From an uncultured bacterium (lineage in GTDB: Bacteria; Patescibacteria; JAEDAM01; Absconditabacterales; Absconditicoccaceae), in NCBI GenBank assembly GCA_903904545.1, contig CAIVDB010000064.1, positions 1-17,373 on the forward strand: a stretch of DNA of 17,373 bases. Direction: 5' to 3'. Position numbers and translations under genes: made by a program. This document shows positions 1 to 10,939 of this stretch, in pieces. Each line of letters starts with the position of its first letter. Position 1 is the stretch's first letter. The notes under the pieces are model-generated. The model did not search any database. It was not told where the DNA came from and saw only the letters and a program-made list of their open reading frames with translations.

Positions 1-1985
<1,985 letters not shown>

Positions 1986-2252
1986 GTTATTTTTCAAATA
2001 ACGTAATATACTATATCACTGTTAATTATCTACTTCATGGAGCAATACATTTCTTTTCAGAAAGTGTTGCGTGGAGACTTATACAAATTTGGGAGTCTAT
2101 TTCAAGCCCTTTTTGGACTTTTTTTCCATTTTTTTTATACAGGTCAAAAACTACTAAAACTCTGGAAAACATACCCAATTGGAACAATTTAAGAAAACTT
2201 TTTATGTATTTTTATCAAAAAATGTTGTCTTTTTTATATAATATTTTACCGT

Positions 2253-2281
2253 ATAATAAAAAAGTCTATGAAATTTGACAA
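2253..2281 (-). promoter_or_regulatory. Candidate sigma-70-type promoter for the 23S rRNA gene
   Basis: On the minus strand TTGTCA (2276-2281) and TATTAT (2253-2258) are separated by 17 bp, a near-consensus spacing. The predicted transcript would start near 2246, giving a leader of about 260 nt before the 23S 5' end. A separate promoter right here fits a 23S gene that is not co-transcribed with a 16S gene. The call is by eye from box similarity; AT-rich DNA gives chance matches. Confidence 0.55.
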
Positions 2282-2302
2282 AAAAAAAGATATGGATATA
2301 CT
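2275..2302 (+). promoter_or_regulatory. Candidate divergent promoter for the surface-protein gene
   Basis: The plus strand carries a perfect TTGACA (2275-2280), a 16-bp spacer and TATACT (2297-2302). The -35 box overlaps that of the rRNA promoter on the other strand by five bases, so the two polymerases would compete. Predicted start near 2309, about 64 nt before the ATG at 2373. Confidence 0.55.
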
Positions 2303-2372
2303 TATCTAAGGTATACATATACAAGAACAAATAACAAGAAGTAGTATAAATTTATTCTCTAACATCCTCACA

Positions 2373-3959
2373 ATGAGAAAATGAATCGCAATGCTCTTAG
2401 TGATTATAAGTTGATGTTTAGCAATCAGCTGAAGCAGAGCAATCCAATTAAAGTTTAATTCCATAAATATGGAAGGGCTAAACCAAAATTTCTCCAATGT
2501 CCATTTTAATGGAGCAGGAAATGATTTTTGAGGAGGTATTTTCTGGTTAAATGCTAAGTCCTTATGACTCTGATCTGAAGCATTAATAAAGATTTATAAA
2601 AATGGTGTATCCACAGCAGGAGAAAAACTTTGTACAAAACTTGTTAGAGGAATCTATTATAATTCCCAAAGAGGAAACAGAATACGACCGTTAGATACGT
2701 ATACTCTCGATCTTCTCAAAGCAACAAACAGCAATTACAATGGACTAACTATAAATGGAGGACTCTATACGGCATGTACAGGAGATAATAAATATTGAAT
2801 TTTTTGACATATAACGTATACCCAAAGCGGGACAGTATCTCATATTGTAGCAGGGACTAAACTAAAATATACAGAAAATATATGGAGCGGAGAATTTGCT
2901 CATAGCTTAGAATACTTTGACAATAAGACACCTCTAGGATATATCCGAGATAGTTATGGAGGCATAGGATTCGTTTGAGGAGAACTTTCTGGATCAAATA
3001 ATCTTATCGCTTTTTTAAATCAAGGGGGAACTATCAATAGTTGATTTACTTATATAAGTCCTTGATCAACAATTATTACCGTACCTACACGAGCACAAAC
3101 ACTACGAACATTCAACCAAACCGGAAATTCAGCAATCAATACTATGTGGAACTTAATTGTACAATGAACAATAGGACTTTCAAACAATCTAAATCAAACA
3201 GACAAAGATTCTCTTATGGGAAATCAACAAGGGAACAGTACTATCTTCAGTAGTAATATCAATAATGCTGACATCAATAACCAGGCAAAAGAATATAGCG
3301 AAAAACTTTGTAAAGGAAAACGAGAAACAATGAGTGATAATATGGTATTAACACAAACAACAAAATCAACGCTTTGTTATAAGGGAGTAGGACAATATTC
3401 ACTAGAAATAGACATTAACCAAGCCCAAGAAGAACTATACAAAAACAAAACTATTATCATGAAAAATGGACATATTATCCTTACATGAAATATGGAAAAC
3501 GATAGTGCACCATTAGACCTTTTCATCGATGAGGGGAATCTCTATCTACCAATATCTACGATAAATAGTAATCAAACATATTTTGATATTCAAGGGTATC
3601 CAACCATAAACAATGGAACAAGTAAAGGATTATTTATCAAAGGGAATATAATCATAAATGGACTTTTGATAGGCGGAACACCAGGTAGTGAATGATCCAT
3701 AATGAACAAAACACACGTACAAGGAAAGTTTTTCAGTCTCAATACACCTTTTGAACCAACCAACAATAGAGAACGACAAATAGATGCACTTCTAGGAGGA
3801 ACAGGATATGACGAATACATCAACCTCCAAAACCTCTTCAAACGAGAATGTAATCTAGGAACCGGAACCGATGGAACCGTCTGTGGATATGGAACAGACA
3901 TTTCTAGAGTCCCACTAGTCATTATCGACAACGCATTCCCTTCTAGATTATTAAAATAA
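2373..3959 (+). CDS. Large secreted or surface-anchored protein, CPR-type, function unknown (528 aa)
   Basis: Reading TGA as glycine gives one open frame from ATG 2373 to TAA 3957-3959. The N-terminus MRKGIAMLLVIISGCLAISG is a short basic region followed by a hydrophobic stretch, so a signal peptide or a prepilin-like N-terminus; a glutamate at pilin position 5 is not present. The rest is rich in Asn, Gly, Thr and Ser with beta-strand-like alternation and scattered Cys (for example LCTKLVRG, TACTGDN, LCKGK, ECNLGTGTDG), as expected of an exported adhesin-like or pilus-associated protein. The segment RGIYYNSQRGNRIRPLDTY recalls, from memory, large uncharacterised exported proteins of Gracilibacteria and SR1. 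There is no clear Shine-Dalgarno sequence, and no other ATG start between the upstream TAA (2307) and 2373. It stands alone, divergent from the 23S gene and convergent with the PBP gene. Frame and export are well supported; function is not known. Confidence 0.8.
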
Positions 3960-3980
3960 TCTCATTGAGAACAATTATAA

Positions 3981-4020
3981 TTAAAAAATAGTAGACACGA
4001 TTTGATCTACTATTTTTTAA
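3981..4020. terminator. Bidirectional rho-independent-type terminator
   Basis: A perfect 15-bp inverted repeat (arms 3981-3995 and 4006-4020, core TAGTAGA/TCTACTA) closes a 10-nt loop, with A and T runs on both sides of the stem. It lies 21 bp after the surface-protein stop and beyond the convergent PBP stop (4138), so it can end transcripts from both directions. Confidence 0.85.
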
Positions 4021-4137
4021 AATAATTTTTATCTACGTCCTGTTCTTACTTTCTAAATTTTAGAGAAAAAATCTCAACTATTTTACACCAAACTATACCG
4101 GTCAGCAGGTTCTGAATTATACATTATCGATTCTTTT

Positions 4138-7065
4138 TTAATTTCATGTTCCTTGACTAGGAGAAACTGTTCACTTATTCAAAGTCACAGAGACTTGTTT
4201 CTTATTAGAGAATCCTGCAAAATCAAAGGCAACTACCTGAAGAGTATACGTACCATTTTTAAAGCCAGAACCGACCAGGGTAACCTGCTTTGTATCTGTT
4301 ATTTGTTTAGTATCTCCCTGAGTATAAGGGAACGTAGCAACTACTTGATTGTCCAAAAGCACCATAATCTTTCTAATGTTTTTTGTTGCCTGTACAGTAT
4401 AAGAGACAGGAAAACTGAGTCCTATCTGGGTAGCATCGCTAGGTTTGGTCAGTTGTACACTGATGGTAGTATCCTCCTTGACAGTTCCTCCATCACAAGC
4501 AGCTTTGGGTTCTTCTACGAAGATATTTGAGAAATTATAGAAAACTTTTCCACTACCTGCATTTCCGGTCAATTGAACAGACTCTTTTCGTCGCTGAGTA
4601 ATTTCACCTATATCCATACCATTGGGCATAAACGAACTTGGCTTAATCAAATATCCATGTTTTGTACTTTCTGCTGGAGTATAAGGACTCAGTTGCCCAT
4701 TACAACTTGCATCTACAGACAATGCAAGAGCTCCATCATCAGCAATTGGACTAGGAGAACCACTATATTTGAGTGTAGAAACGACAAATTCTGCAGGAGT
4801 AGCTGGACTAGATAATTTTCCAGATATTTTAGATATTTGAACCGTTGATGTTTCTTTTTCTGGCATTACTTGATTAGAGATATAATTGTTTTTAACCAAA
4901 TCTCCAAAGAATTTTTTCAATGGATTAGCAAGAATAGTTCCTCCAAAAGCATTTTTATTCATAGGAGTTGCATCGGCATTACCCGCCCAAAACATAGCTA
5001 CATGACCTGGAGTATATGCACCAACCCAACCATCTCTAGGACGATTCCCTTTGTCTGTTTTGACATTAGAAGTTCCTGTTTTCAGTCCATACGTCAATCA
5101 AGGAACATTAAATTTACTGACCCATCCAGCAAGTCTATTTGCAGGATCTGACAATATTTTCCAAACAAGATACCTCACTCCTGGTTTGATAACTTGATCT
5201 TGAAGATTTTCTCCTGTTCTTTGATACAAGAGGGATCAATCCCTAGACCTAATTTCCAAGATAGGATTTATTTTAGCGGGCTTATCTATAGAGAGATGCG
5301 CATAAGCGTTAGCCAAATCCAGCATAGTAACTTCTCATGCTCACAAAGCGAGTGTATATCCATATTCTGTATTCATAGAGATTCCGCTCAATCCAAGTTG
5401 TTTAAGAAAAGGTTTAGCAACAATTTCTCCACCCAAAGCAGTAATCATTTTTGCGGCAGGAATATTCCTACTATGACCAAGAGCGGCCTTGAGTGGAATC
5501 ATTCACTCAAATTTATCATCTGCATTATTTGGTCTATCTGGTCCTATCTGAAAAGGAATATCAAAAATAGGAGTATCCAAAGTAAGAGGGAGTTTTTCAA
5601 GCGCCAAAGAATAAATAAATGGCTTGATAGAAGATCCTGATTGCCTTGGCCTTCTTACCATATCATTTTGTCATTGAATATCTTGATTGAAATAATCTAT
5701 AGAACCAACATAAGCCAAAACATCTCCATTATTGGTATCAAGATATATCATAGAACTATTATTAGCTCAATTATCCTGTAACACAGGATTGTTTGCTACC
5801 ATAGCATCTTCTGCTATTTTCTGTATTTTGAGATCAAGCGTTGTTTTGATAGTAAATCATTCTTTAAAAAGAACGCCTGTATCATATTGAGTCTCCAATT
5901 GTTCGATAATCCATTGGACAAAATGAGGTGCCTGGATAGGGATATTATTCTTACGAAACTGATAAGTCAATCACTGAATCATAGAATCTTTGATTTGTTG
6001 TTCAGTAATATATCCATCTTCATACATTCTTGTCAATGCGAGATCTTTTCTTCAATTGATATATTGAACACTTAAAACCGTTCACGAAACAGAAATTTGA
6101 AACGATCCAATTCCTTTGACAAATTTAACGACAGCATTATCTTGTTTTTTGTTTGCAAGATTTGCCTTGGCCAAAATATCTGCAAATTTAGTATTGATAA
6201 GAGGTTTAATATCTTCTCCAACTTGTACCTTATTACCATAACTATCTTTGATACTATATTCTCCCATTACCAATCATTTATTTTTATAGGGATCATAAAG
6301 AGAAGGTCATTTAGGTAAGGAAGCCAAAATAGCGGACTCCAAAACAGTAATATCTTTTGCAGATTTACTAAAGTATGTCTTAGAAGCTGCTTCTACACCA
6401 TATGCATTATTTCCGAAGAAAATATAATTGAGATATAATTCCAATGTTTTTGTTTTCATCTCCTTACGAAGCTCAACACTAGAAAGACTTCATTTTTCTT
6501 TACGAATTTGATTTTCAAGAACACCACCAAGTCTACTCGTCAAAATAATCTCTTTTAGTTTTCTTGTGATCTTTCTATCCTTAGTAAGCAAGAGATTCCT
6601 TACAAGTTGCTGAGGAATCGTAGATGCCCCCTGGACTCTTGAACCTGGATGCAAAAGACTATTGAGTCAAGCTCTAATGATACCCATAGGATCCAATCCA
6701 TTATGTTCTCGATAACGTTGATCCTCCAATGCAATAATAGCATTGACCATATTTTGAGAAATGCCGGCGTAATCAACATATTCTCTATTTTCATCATAAA
6801 GTTTGTAGAGTGTCTCTCAATTTCTATCTTGGATAATAGTTGCTTGAGAAAAAACCATATCTTTTACTTTGGTAACATCAGGCAATCCAATCAAGACGTT
6901 TCTGGTAAACCAAAAGGCGAATACAATCAAAAAAAATCCACCCCCCAAAAGAGACCAAAAAACCAGCTTCTTTTTTTTCTGAGGATGAAGAGACGAAGAA
7001 TGTCTACTATACCCACTTCCTATAAAATTAGGAGAATACAGTTTTTTTTGTTGAAAATAATTCAT
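4138..7065 (-). CDS. Class A penicillin-binding protein (bifunctional transglycosylase/transpeptidase, PBP1A type, 975 aa)
   Basis: It polymerises lipid II into glycan strands and cross-links the peptides outside the membrane. The basic N-terminus (about 33 residues) is cytoplasmic, followed by a membrane anchor at residues 34-54. The GT51 transglycosylase domain carries EDQRYREHNG with catalytic Glu114 and the GASTIPQQLVRN motif. The transpeptidase domain has SSIK (nucleophile Ser478, Lys481), SRN (532-534) and KTG (662-664). A C-terminal beta-rich, Ig-like tail follows (about residues 870-960), as in many PBP1C/2A-like proteins. The frame crosses many TGA codons read as Gly; the TGA at 4171-4173 is not the end, and the protein runs on to TAA at 4138. 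Start is ATG 7063-7065 without a clear Shine-Dalgarno. The CHAP hydrolase gene lies upstream on the same strand, 197 bp away. The exact orthologue (mrcA, pbpF, pbpG) cannot be named from motifs alone. Confidence 0.93.
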
Positions 7066-7133
7066 GGGTAGAGAACAAATAGAGAGTAAAAAAGTAATCT
7101 ATTCTACGATCTCGATGAGAATAAACTACTTAT

Positions 7134-7152
7134 AAACATATAGTATATGTTT
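7134..7152. promoter_or_regulatory. 19-bp palindrome upstream of the PBP gene
   Basis: The sequence AAACATATAGTATATGTTT is a perfect inverted repeat of two 9-bp arms around one base. On the minus strand it contains TATACT, a possible -10 box for the PBP gene about 70 bp downstream, though no good -35 box is seen at the right distance. A dimeric repressor site overlapping a promoter is possible; AT-rich palindromes of this size also arise by chance. Confidence 0.35.
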
Positions 7153-7213
7153 TCAATTAATAATTTTATACTAACAAATAAGCACAATTACCAATTCATA
7201 TTTTATACAAAAG

Positions 7214-7255
7214 ACTCCATCACTTAGCATTCAACATTAAGCATTCAACATTCCC
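7214..7255 (+). repeat. 42-nt heptad-periodic element, copy 1
   Basis: ACTCCAT is followed by five 7-nt units (CACTTAG, CATTCAA, CATTAAG, CATTCAA, CATTCCC) fitting a consensus CAYTNAR. It lies just after the CHAP gene stop (7263, minus strand), in the gap before the PBP gene. The same layout and length recur at 8651-8692 in the same orientation. Confidence 0.6.
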
Positions 7256-7262
7256 TTCAAGA

Positions 7263-8348
7263 CTATTTTCCATAAATATAACAAGAGATTTTTGCATTAT
7301 CTGTTTTTTCCCAACGCTCGGTCACGATAAACCTACCTGCATAATTCATATCTCTAATAATCATTTTACCATCATCTGGGTAATAGTTAATAACCTTTCC
7401 TACATGACCAGCAGAAGATCTCAATCTACTATAGACAATCAATGCACCAGCAGCAGGTTTTTTTCCAACCTTATATCCAGCAGCCTTAGCTGTTGAACAC
7501 CATTCTCCTGCATTTCCACCAAAATCTCTACTTTGAGTTTTCTCATCAGTATAAGGGAAGATATTTGGAGAAATGATAGCAGCATACCAGGTACATTGTC
7601 CACGAGCGAATCCATTGGTAATATTCTTTGTATAGGTCCATTTGGAAATAATAGCCGACTTACTAGATGATGGCGTATCGTCTGAAGAAGGGATAGTAAC
7701 TCTTGTTGGAGTCTTGACTGGCTTTTTATCTCATCACTGACTCGGCTTATTGATAACAGGTTTATAAGTAATAGTCGTTGATGGAATAATCTCCGGTTTT
7801 GGTCTTTCCAAGAGTGCTAGATCATATGCCTTCTCTTTGGAAATATTGAGGAAAAGTTCTTGCCCAGGAGACAATAATTCGCTTTTATCAGAAAGATAAT
7901 TGAGTGTCATCAAATCTTGAACATTCAAGCTATAGGTATTAGCAAAAACAGCAACATTTGTTTTGTCCTTTACGGTGTAGATAACACCATCTTCTGTATT
8001 TATGATTTTGAGCGTTTGCCCAATTTGAGGTTCTCAAGTAAGTGTATTTACTTTCTGGATGGTAGAAACGGTTGTTCCAAAAGTACTTGCGATCTTAAAC
8101 AAAGTATCTCCTGGTTGAACAACATATTGGATAGTTCCATTATTATCACTATCGATATCGATAGTAATTGCATCCATATTGATTTCATGGGATATTCCAT
8201 CATCTCATTCTATGAAACTTGCATCGACAGCCAAGGGTTCTTCTGCTTTAGAGAACTTATTGGCATACACGATAACAAAAACAAAGAAGATAATAAGGAA
8301 GAGTGATGATACGAATTTGACATAATTAATACGTCTAAAGGTAATCAT
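7263..8348 (-). CDS. Membrane-anchored LysM/CHAP-domain peptidoglycan hydrolase (361 aa)
   Basis: Probable cell-wall amidase or endopeptidase acting outside the membrane. An N-terminal hydrophobic segment at residues 12-28 follows a basic start (MITFRRINYVK), giving a signal anchor. LysM 1 is at residues 73-116 (YVVQPGDTLFKIA, then GQTLKI), and a more divergent LysM-like repeat at about 121-169 (LSPGQELFL). A Pro/Ser/Thr-rich linker leads to the C-terminal CHAP domain (about 235-358) with catalytic Cys252 in ARGQCTWYA and His315 in AGHVGKV. Three glycines are UGA, including the one at the former fragment end near 7734. The stop is TAG (7263-7265). ATG 8346-8348 is chosen because it begins the signal anchor; internal starts would lose the anchor and LysM 1. 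It lies next to the PBP gene on the same strand, so wall synthesis and cleavage genes are paired. The bond cleaved cannot be told from sequence. Confidence 0.9.
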
Positions 8349-8367
8349 ACAAGTTTATAAATATAAA

Positions 8368-8457
8368 TGGCGGAGAGAGTGGGATTTGAACCCACGGTCC
8401 GGTTGCCCGGACGGCTGCTTTCAAGGCAGCTGCATTCAACCGCTCTGCCATCTCTCC
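8368..8457 (-). tRNA. tRNA-Ser, anticodon UGA
   Basis: On the minus strand the acceptor arms GGAGAGA and TCTCTCC pair, the anticodon stem GCTGC/GCAGC holds loop CTTGAAA (anticodon TGA), the long variable arm CCGTCCGGGCAACCGGACCG is the class II type, and the T arm has GGTTCAAATCC. Discriminator G and an encoded CCA are present. It reads UCA-type serine codons; it is not the tRNA-Gly(UCA) needed to decode UGA, which is not in this window. Confidence 0.97.
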
Positions 8458-8515
8458 ACTACAAGAAGGGTACAAATACGGTATCTATTGCGATTGAATG
8501 ATATTGCAGTCGTAA

Positions 8516-8543
8516 ATAGTAGGGATTTGCTTTTCTTTTTCAA
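8516..8543 (-). promoter_or_regulatory. Candidate promoter of the tRNA-Ser gene
   Basis: Minus strand TTGAAA (8538-8543), 16-bp spacer, TACTAT (8516-8521). The predicted start near 8509 would give a 5' leader of about 50 nt before the tRNA. Confidence 0.5.
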
Positions 8544-8579
8544 GACATAAATTATCGGGATAGATTTTAGTGAGTTTTC

Positions 8580-8608
8580 TTGCTTTTTCCAGGCAAAATA
8601 ATTATACA
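8580..8608 (+). promoter_or_regulatory. Candidate promoter of the deformylase gene
   Basis: Plus strand TTGCTT (8580-8585), 17-bp spacer, TATACA (8603-8608). The predicted start near 8615 would put heptad element copy 2 inside the leader of about 85 nt before ATG 8700. Confidence 0.45.
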
Positions 8609-8650
8609 CAAATGTCCTTAGCGGAGAGTCTTGATAATCTTAAGACAAAA

Positions 8651-8692
8651 ACTCCATCATTCAACACTAAGCACTAAACATTTAGCATTATT
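8651..8692 (+). repeat. 42-nt heptad-periodic element, copy 2
   Basis: ACTCCAT is followed by five 7-nt units (CATTCAA, CACTAAG, CACTAAA, CATTTAG, CATTATT), the same architecture and length as the copy at 7214-7255, and also preceded by an ACAAAA tract. It ends 7 bp before the deformylase ATG, so it would form most of the proximal 5' UTR. Confidence 0.6.
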
Positions 8693-8699
8693 TTAAACA

Positions 8700-9185
8700 A
8701 TGAAATACAAAATCCAAACCGGAGTAAACAATCCTATCCTCAGAAGTATCTCTGAAGACGTCCAAGATATTTCAGCAGACCTCAAAGAATTTTGTGCTAC
8801 CCTCAGACATATGATGTGGACACATGATGGAGTAGGACTTGCCGCACCGCAACTCGGAAGAAATATCAGAGTCATTGCTACTACCCAACGAGAAAAAAAG
8901 GGCGATGATAAGAAACTATTGGGAGAGACCATTATGATCAATCCTAAACTTATGGCAGTCTCAGAGGACCAAGTCGTAGGGGAAGAGGCCTGTCTTTCTT
9001 TGCCAGAGATTTTTGGTATGGTCAGAAGACATAAAGCCATCACGGTCCAATACATGGATCTCAAAGGGAATATCCAAACCAAAAAGCTGAAAGATTTCAA
9101 CGCGAGGATTATCCAACACGAAATGGATCACCTTGACGGGATTCTCTTTGTAGATAAGGTAGTGAAAGAGAAAAAGAAGAAATAG
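8700..9185 (+). CDS. def: Peptide deformylase (161 aa)
   Basis: It removes the N-formyl group from nascent proteins in the cytoplasm, as a metalloenzyme. All three family motifs are present in order: GVGLAAPQL (residues 44-52), EACLSLP with metal ligand Cys98 (usual form EGCLS, here Ala for Gly), and QHEMDHLDG with ligands His140 and His144 and catalytic Glu141. Length is normal for the family and the tail is strongly basic (VVKEKKKK). ATG 8700 fits the usual short N-terminus. None of its glycines is UGA, in contrast to most genes around it. A DUF2584-like gene follows after 13 bp and is probably co-transcribed. A degraded relative of its 3' end lies at 12063-12150. Confidence 0.95.
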   Translation: MKYKIQTGVNNPILRSISEDVQDISADLKEFCATLRHMMWTHDGVGLAAPQLGRNIRVIATTQREKKGDDKKLLGETIMINPKLMAVSEDQVVGEEACLSLPEIFGMVRRHKAITVQYMDLKGNIQTKKLKDFNARIIQHEMDHLDGILFVDKVVKEKKKK

Positions 9186-9198
9186 GGATCATAAAAGA

Positions 9199-9555
9199 AT
9201 GTATATACTTTATAGGATAAGAGGTTTTTACATTTTAAATACACATTTCATGGGAGCGATTCGATCACAGCAGGGGTCTTTAAGAATAAGTAAAGAACAA
9301 GGACTCATTGAACGTACTGATTTAGTTACAGGAAAAGACTATACATTCAAAAAAGATGGTCATAGATTATACATGATTGATACTCCAATGGAACTAGTCA
9401 CACCAGATTGGCAAGTTATTGCTCGTATTATGATTACTGAAATCACGGTTGGGCACAATGAAACACAAGGGATCTATAAAGTACTAAAAATATATTCTGA
9501 TGAAGAGGTAAAAATCGTCTCAGGGACAGTGATTCCTTTCGACCAAGTGAGATAA
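9199..9555 (+). CDS. Small conserved protein, DUF2584-like (118 aa; perhaps 101 aa from 9250)
   Basis: Cytoplasmic protein of unknown function. The central segment DGHRLYMIDTPMEL followed by an alternating hydrophobic strand region (VIARIMITEITV, GIYKVLKIY) resembles, from memory, the DUF2584 proteins of Firmicutes, which have a KDGYRIYPLDIPI-type core; this is a tentative match. The first 17 residues (MYILYRIRGFYILNTHF) are atypical for that family, so the internal ATG at 9250 (MGAIRSQQG) may be the true start; neither has a convincing Shine-Dalgarno. No UGA glycine occurs in it, like the deformylase gene 13 bp upstream. The two probably form an operon. Confidence 0.75.
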   Translation: MYILYRIRGFYILNTHFMGAIRSQQGSLRISKEQGLIERTDLVTGKDYTFKKDGHRLYMIDTPMELVTPDWQVIARIMITEITVGHNETQGIYKVLKIYSDEEVKIVSGTVIPFDQVR

Positions 9556-9912
9556 AAATCTCCATTGATAATATAAAAGCAAAAATATTTCTTTCACAAC
9601 AAAATAAGCCAAGACTCCTTCATTTTTGTCCAGATACCCTCTGGGCAATATATTTCAAGAGCTGTTAGTATAGATCCCGACCTAATAAATTTCAGCAGAA
9701 AGTCGGGACTTCAGACGAGAAGCAAACGTTATGTAACATACTCGTGCAAGATATATAAAATTTCGAGGTGTTTTGCCCCTATGGGAAAATATTCCTTTGC
9801 AGCTAAAGAAACAAATATCAGATCCAATGCACAAAAATCGGATTGGCGATCAAGTTGAAAAAGGAAGCGAAAGGGATATATTCCAATTGATTTATTTTCT
9901 TAATTTAGGAAT
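9556..9912. other. 357-bp intergenic region with hairpins and a promoter, no convincing gene
   Basis: Contents seen: a decayed heptad-like start (ACTCCTT CATTTTT, 9614-9627); a hairpin CCAGA/TCTGG (9630-9644); an inverted repeat TCCCGAC/GTCGGGA (9675-9681 and 9702-9708, loop 20 nt); a small stem CTTC/GAAG (9709-9722) that overlaps a 29-nt block also found upstream of the SOUL-MsrA gene; and a CCAAT/ATTGG stem near 9824-9846. A 40-codon ORF at 9781-9903 (MGKYSFAAKETN..) is not supported beyond being open. The density of stems suggests a structured transcript, but nothing matches a known RNA family by eye. Confidence 0.4.
9855..9882 (+). promoter_or_regulatory. Candidate promoter of the serine hydrolase gene
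   Basis: TTGAAA (9855-9860), 16-bp spacer, TATATT (9877-9882). The predicted start near 9889 is 24 nt before the ATG, followed by AGGA two bases before the ATG. If used, the hairpins further upstream would not be in the transcript. Confidence 0.45.
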
Positions 9913-10695
9913 ATGAAAGAGTTAAATTATTGACTTGGAATATATAAAATAAACAAGAAAAACTGAAAATTATTAGACAATATTTTTCAAAATCCAAACA
10001 AAGTATTTTATACGGCATCTACCATAAAAATAGTATTAGCTGGATTATTTTATGAAAATTGTTTAACAGAACTCAACAAAACAATAAAGATAAAGAATAA
10101 AGATAAATTCATCTGATGAATATTGTATAACACAAAATGAGAAACAGCAATATCATATGACGTATTGATAAATCTTATGATAACAATATCAGACAACACA
10201 GCGACAAATATCGTATTCGATAAATTAACATCAAAACTTTGAGATCTAAGTATATTTATAACTAAAAAATTAAACCTAAAAGACACTAAGATTTTCGATA
10301 TTCGCAGACAAAAAAAACTAGATTATGTATATGGAAGTTGAGAATCTACACCACAAGAATTTCTTATTTTGTTGAAATATTTTTTATTTGATTCTAAATA
10401 TGCTAAAGAAATAAGAAAAATAATGTCTAATCAATACATCAAAGGAAGATGATTAAGATATTTTGATAAAAATAATTTTATCGAAACAGGAAACAAAAGT
10501 TGACAATTGGATGATATGACAAATGATTGTTGATTTATAGAGACAAAGAATGAAATATTTTTATATACTATTTTTATGAAAATACCAAAAAATTCAGAAT
10601 ATGAGTATCAAGTAGAAAACAAATATTACAAAAAAATTTGAAGAATAATTTTAGATTCTTTCCAAAAATTGAATAATAAACACCCCCTTTCTTAG
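9913..10695 (+). CDS. Beta-lactamase-fold serine hydrolase without signal peptide (260 aa)
   Basis: Member of the class A beta-lactamase/transpeptidase superfamily (the beta-lactamase2, PF13354-type layout). Active-site motifs in order: STIK (Ser36, Lys39) in FYTASTIKIVLAGL, SDN (93-95) in ISDNTATNIVFDKL, STPQEF (145-150) at the usual TP position, and KSG (195-197). The deacylating Glu166 of true beta-lactamases is not recognisable, so carboxypeptidase-like or other acyl-enzyme chemistry is as likely as drug hydrolysis. Residues 1-30 are polar, with no signal peptide or anchor, and the frame is closed by TAA directly upstream (9901), so export is unexplained. Eleven of sixteen glycines are UGA, the highest share in the window, including the KSG glycine, and the gene is very AT-rich. 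It stands alone between two noncoding stretches. Stop is TAG. Confidence 0.85.
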
Positions 10696-10799
10696 TTAAA
10701 ATAGAAAGTTAAGTCTTATACTCTCTGACACACAAACCCTCGCAAAACTCTGTCATATAAAAGCTTCTACACGCATCCTTCAAAATTCTTTAGATATCG

Positions 10800-10828
10800 G
10801 CGCTTCGGACAAAAAGCGGACGTTATCT
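10800..10828 (+). repeat. 29-nt block shared with the leader at 9706-9734
   Basis: CGCTTCGGAC..AAGCGGACGTTAT here aligns without gaps with the block at 9706-9734 at 21 of 29 positions. Both can fold with a CTT(C)/(G)AAG stem followed by ACGTTAT. A second shared block runs into the two start codons (AATTGATTTA-type word, then AATATGAAA). It lies in the 244-bp gap between the serine hydrolase and SOUL-MsrA genes. Confidence 0.35.
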
Positions 10829-10939
10829 CATTAAAGACATAAACACTACCCCATTTCTCATTTCATTTGAAACATATTTATATACAAATAACAACGCAGA
10901 AGGGAGAGCCTAAATTGATTTAATTTTTAATTTCAAAAT

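Noticed and set aside
4171..7065. PBP gene broken by many stops, as a pseudogene
   Set aside because: All internal stops are TGA, which is glycine here; catalytic motifs are intact and in order.
8421..8423. The tRNA with anticodon UGA as the decoder of the recoded UGA codon
   Set aside because: Anticodon UGA pairs with UCA (serine); decoding UGA needs anticodon UCA. The long variable arm also marks it as tRNA-Ser.
9675..9734. Integron attC-like site (ends in ACGTTAT with an inverted repeat)
   Set aside because: No matching AAC-type left core site is found and the spacing between the inner arms and GTTAT is too long; no integrase is present.
9661..9850. RNase P or tmRNA gene, prompted by GAAAGTCGGGAC and many stems
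   Set aside because: The required conserved words (GAGGAAAGTC core with its ACAGAA partner; tmRNA T arm) are missing.
9781..9903. 40-aa basic ORF (MGKYSFAAKETN..)
   Set aside because: Short, no ribosome binding site, overlaps a promoter and stems; no recognisable homologue.
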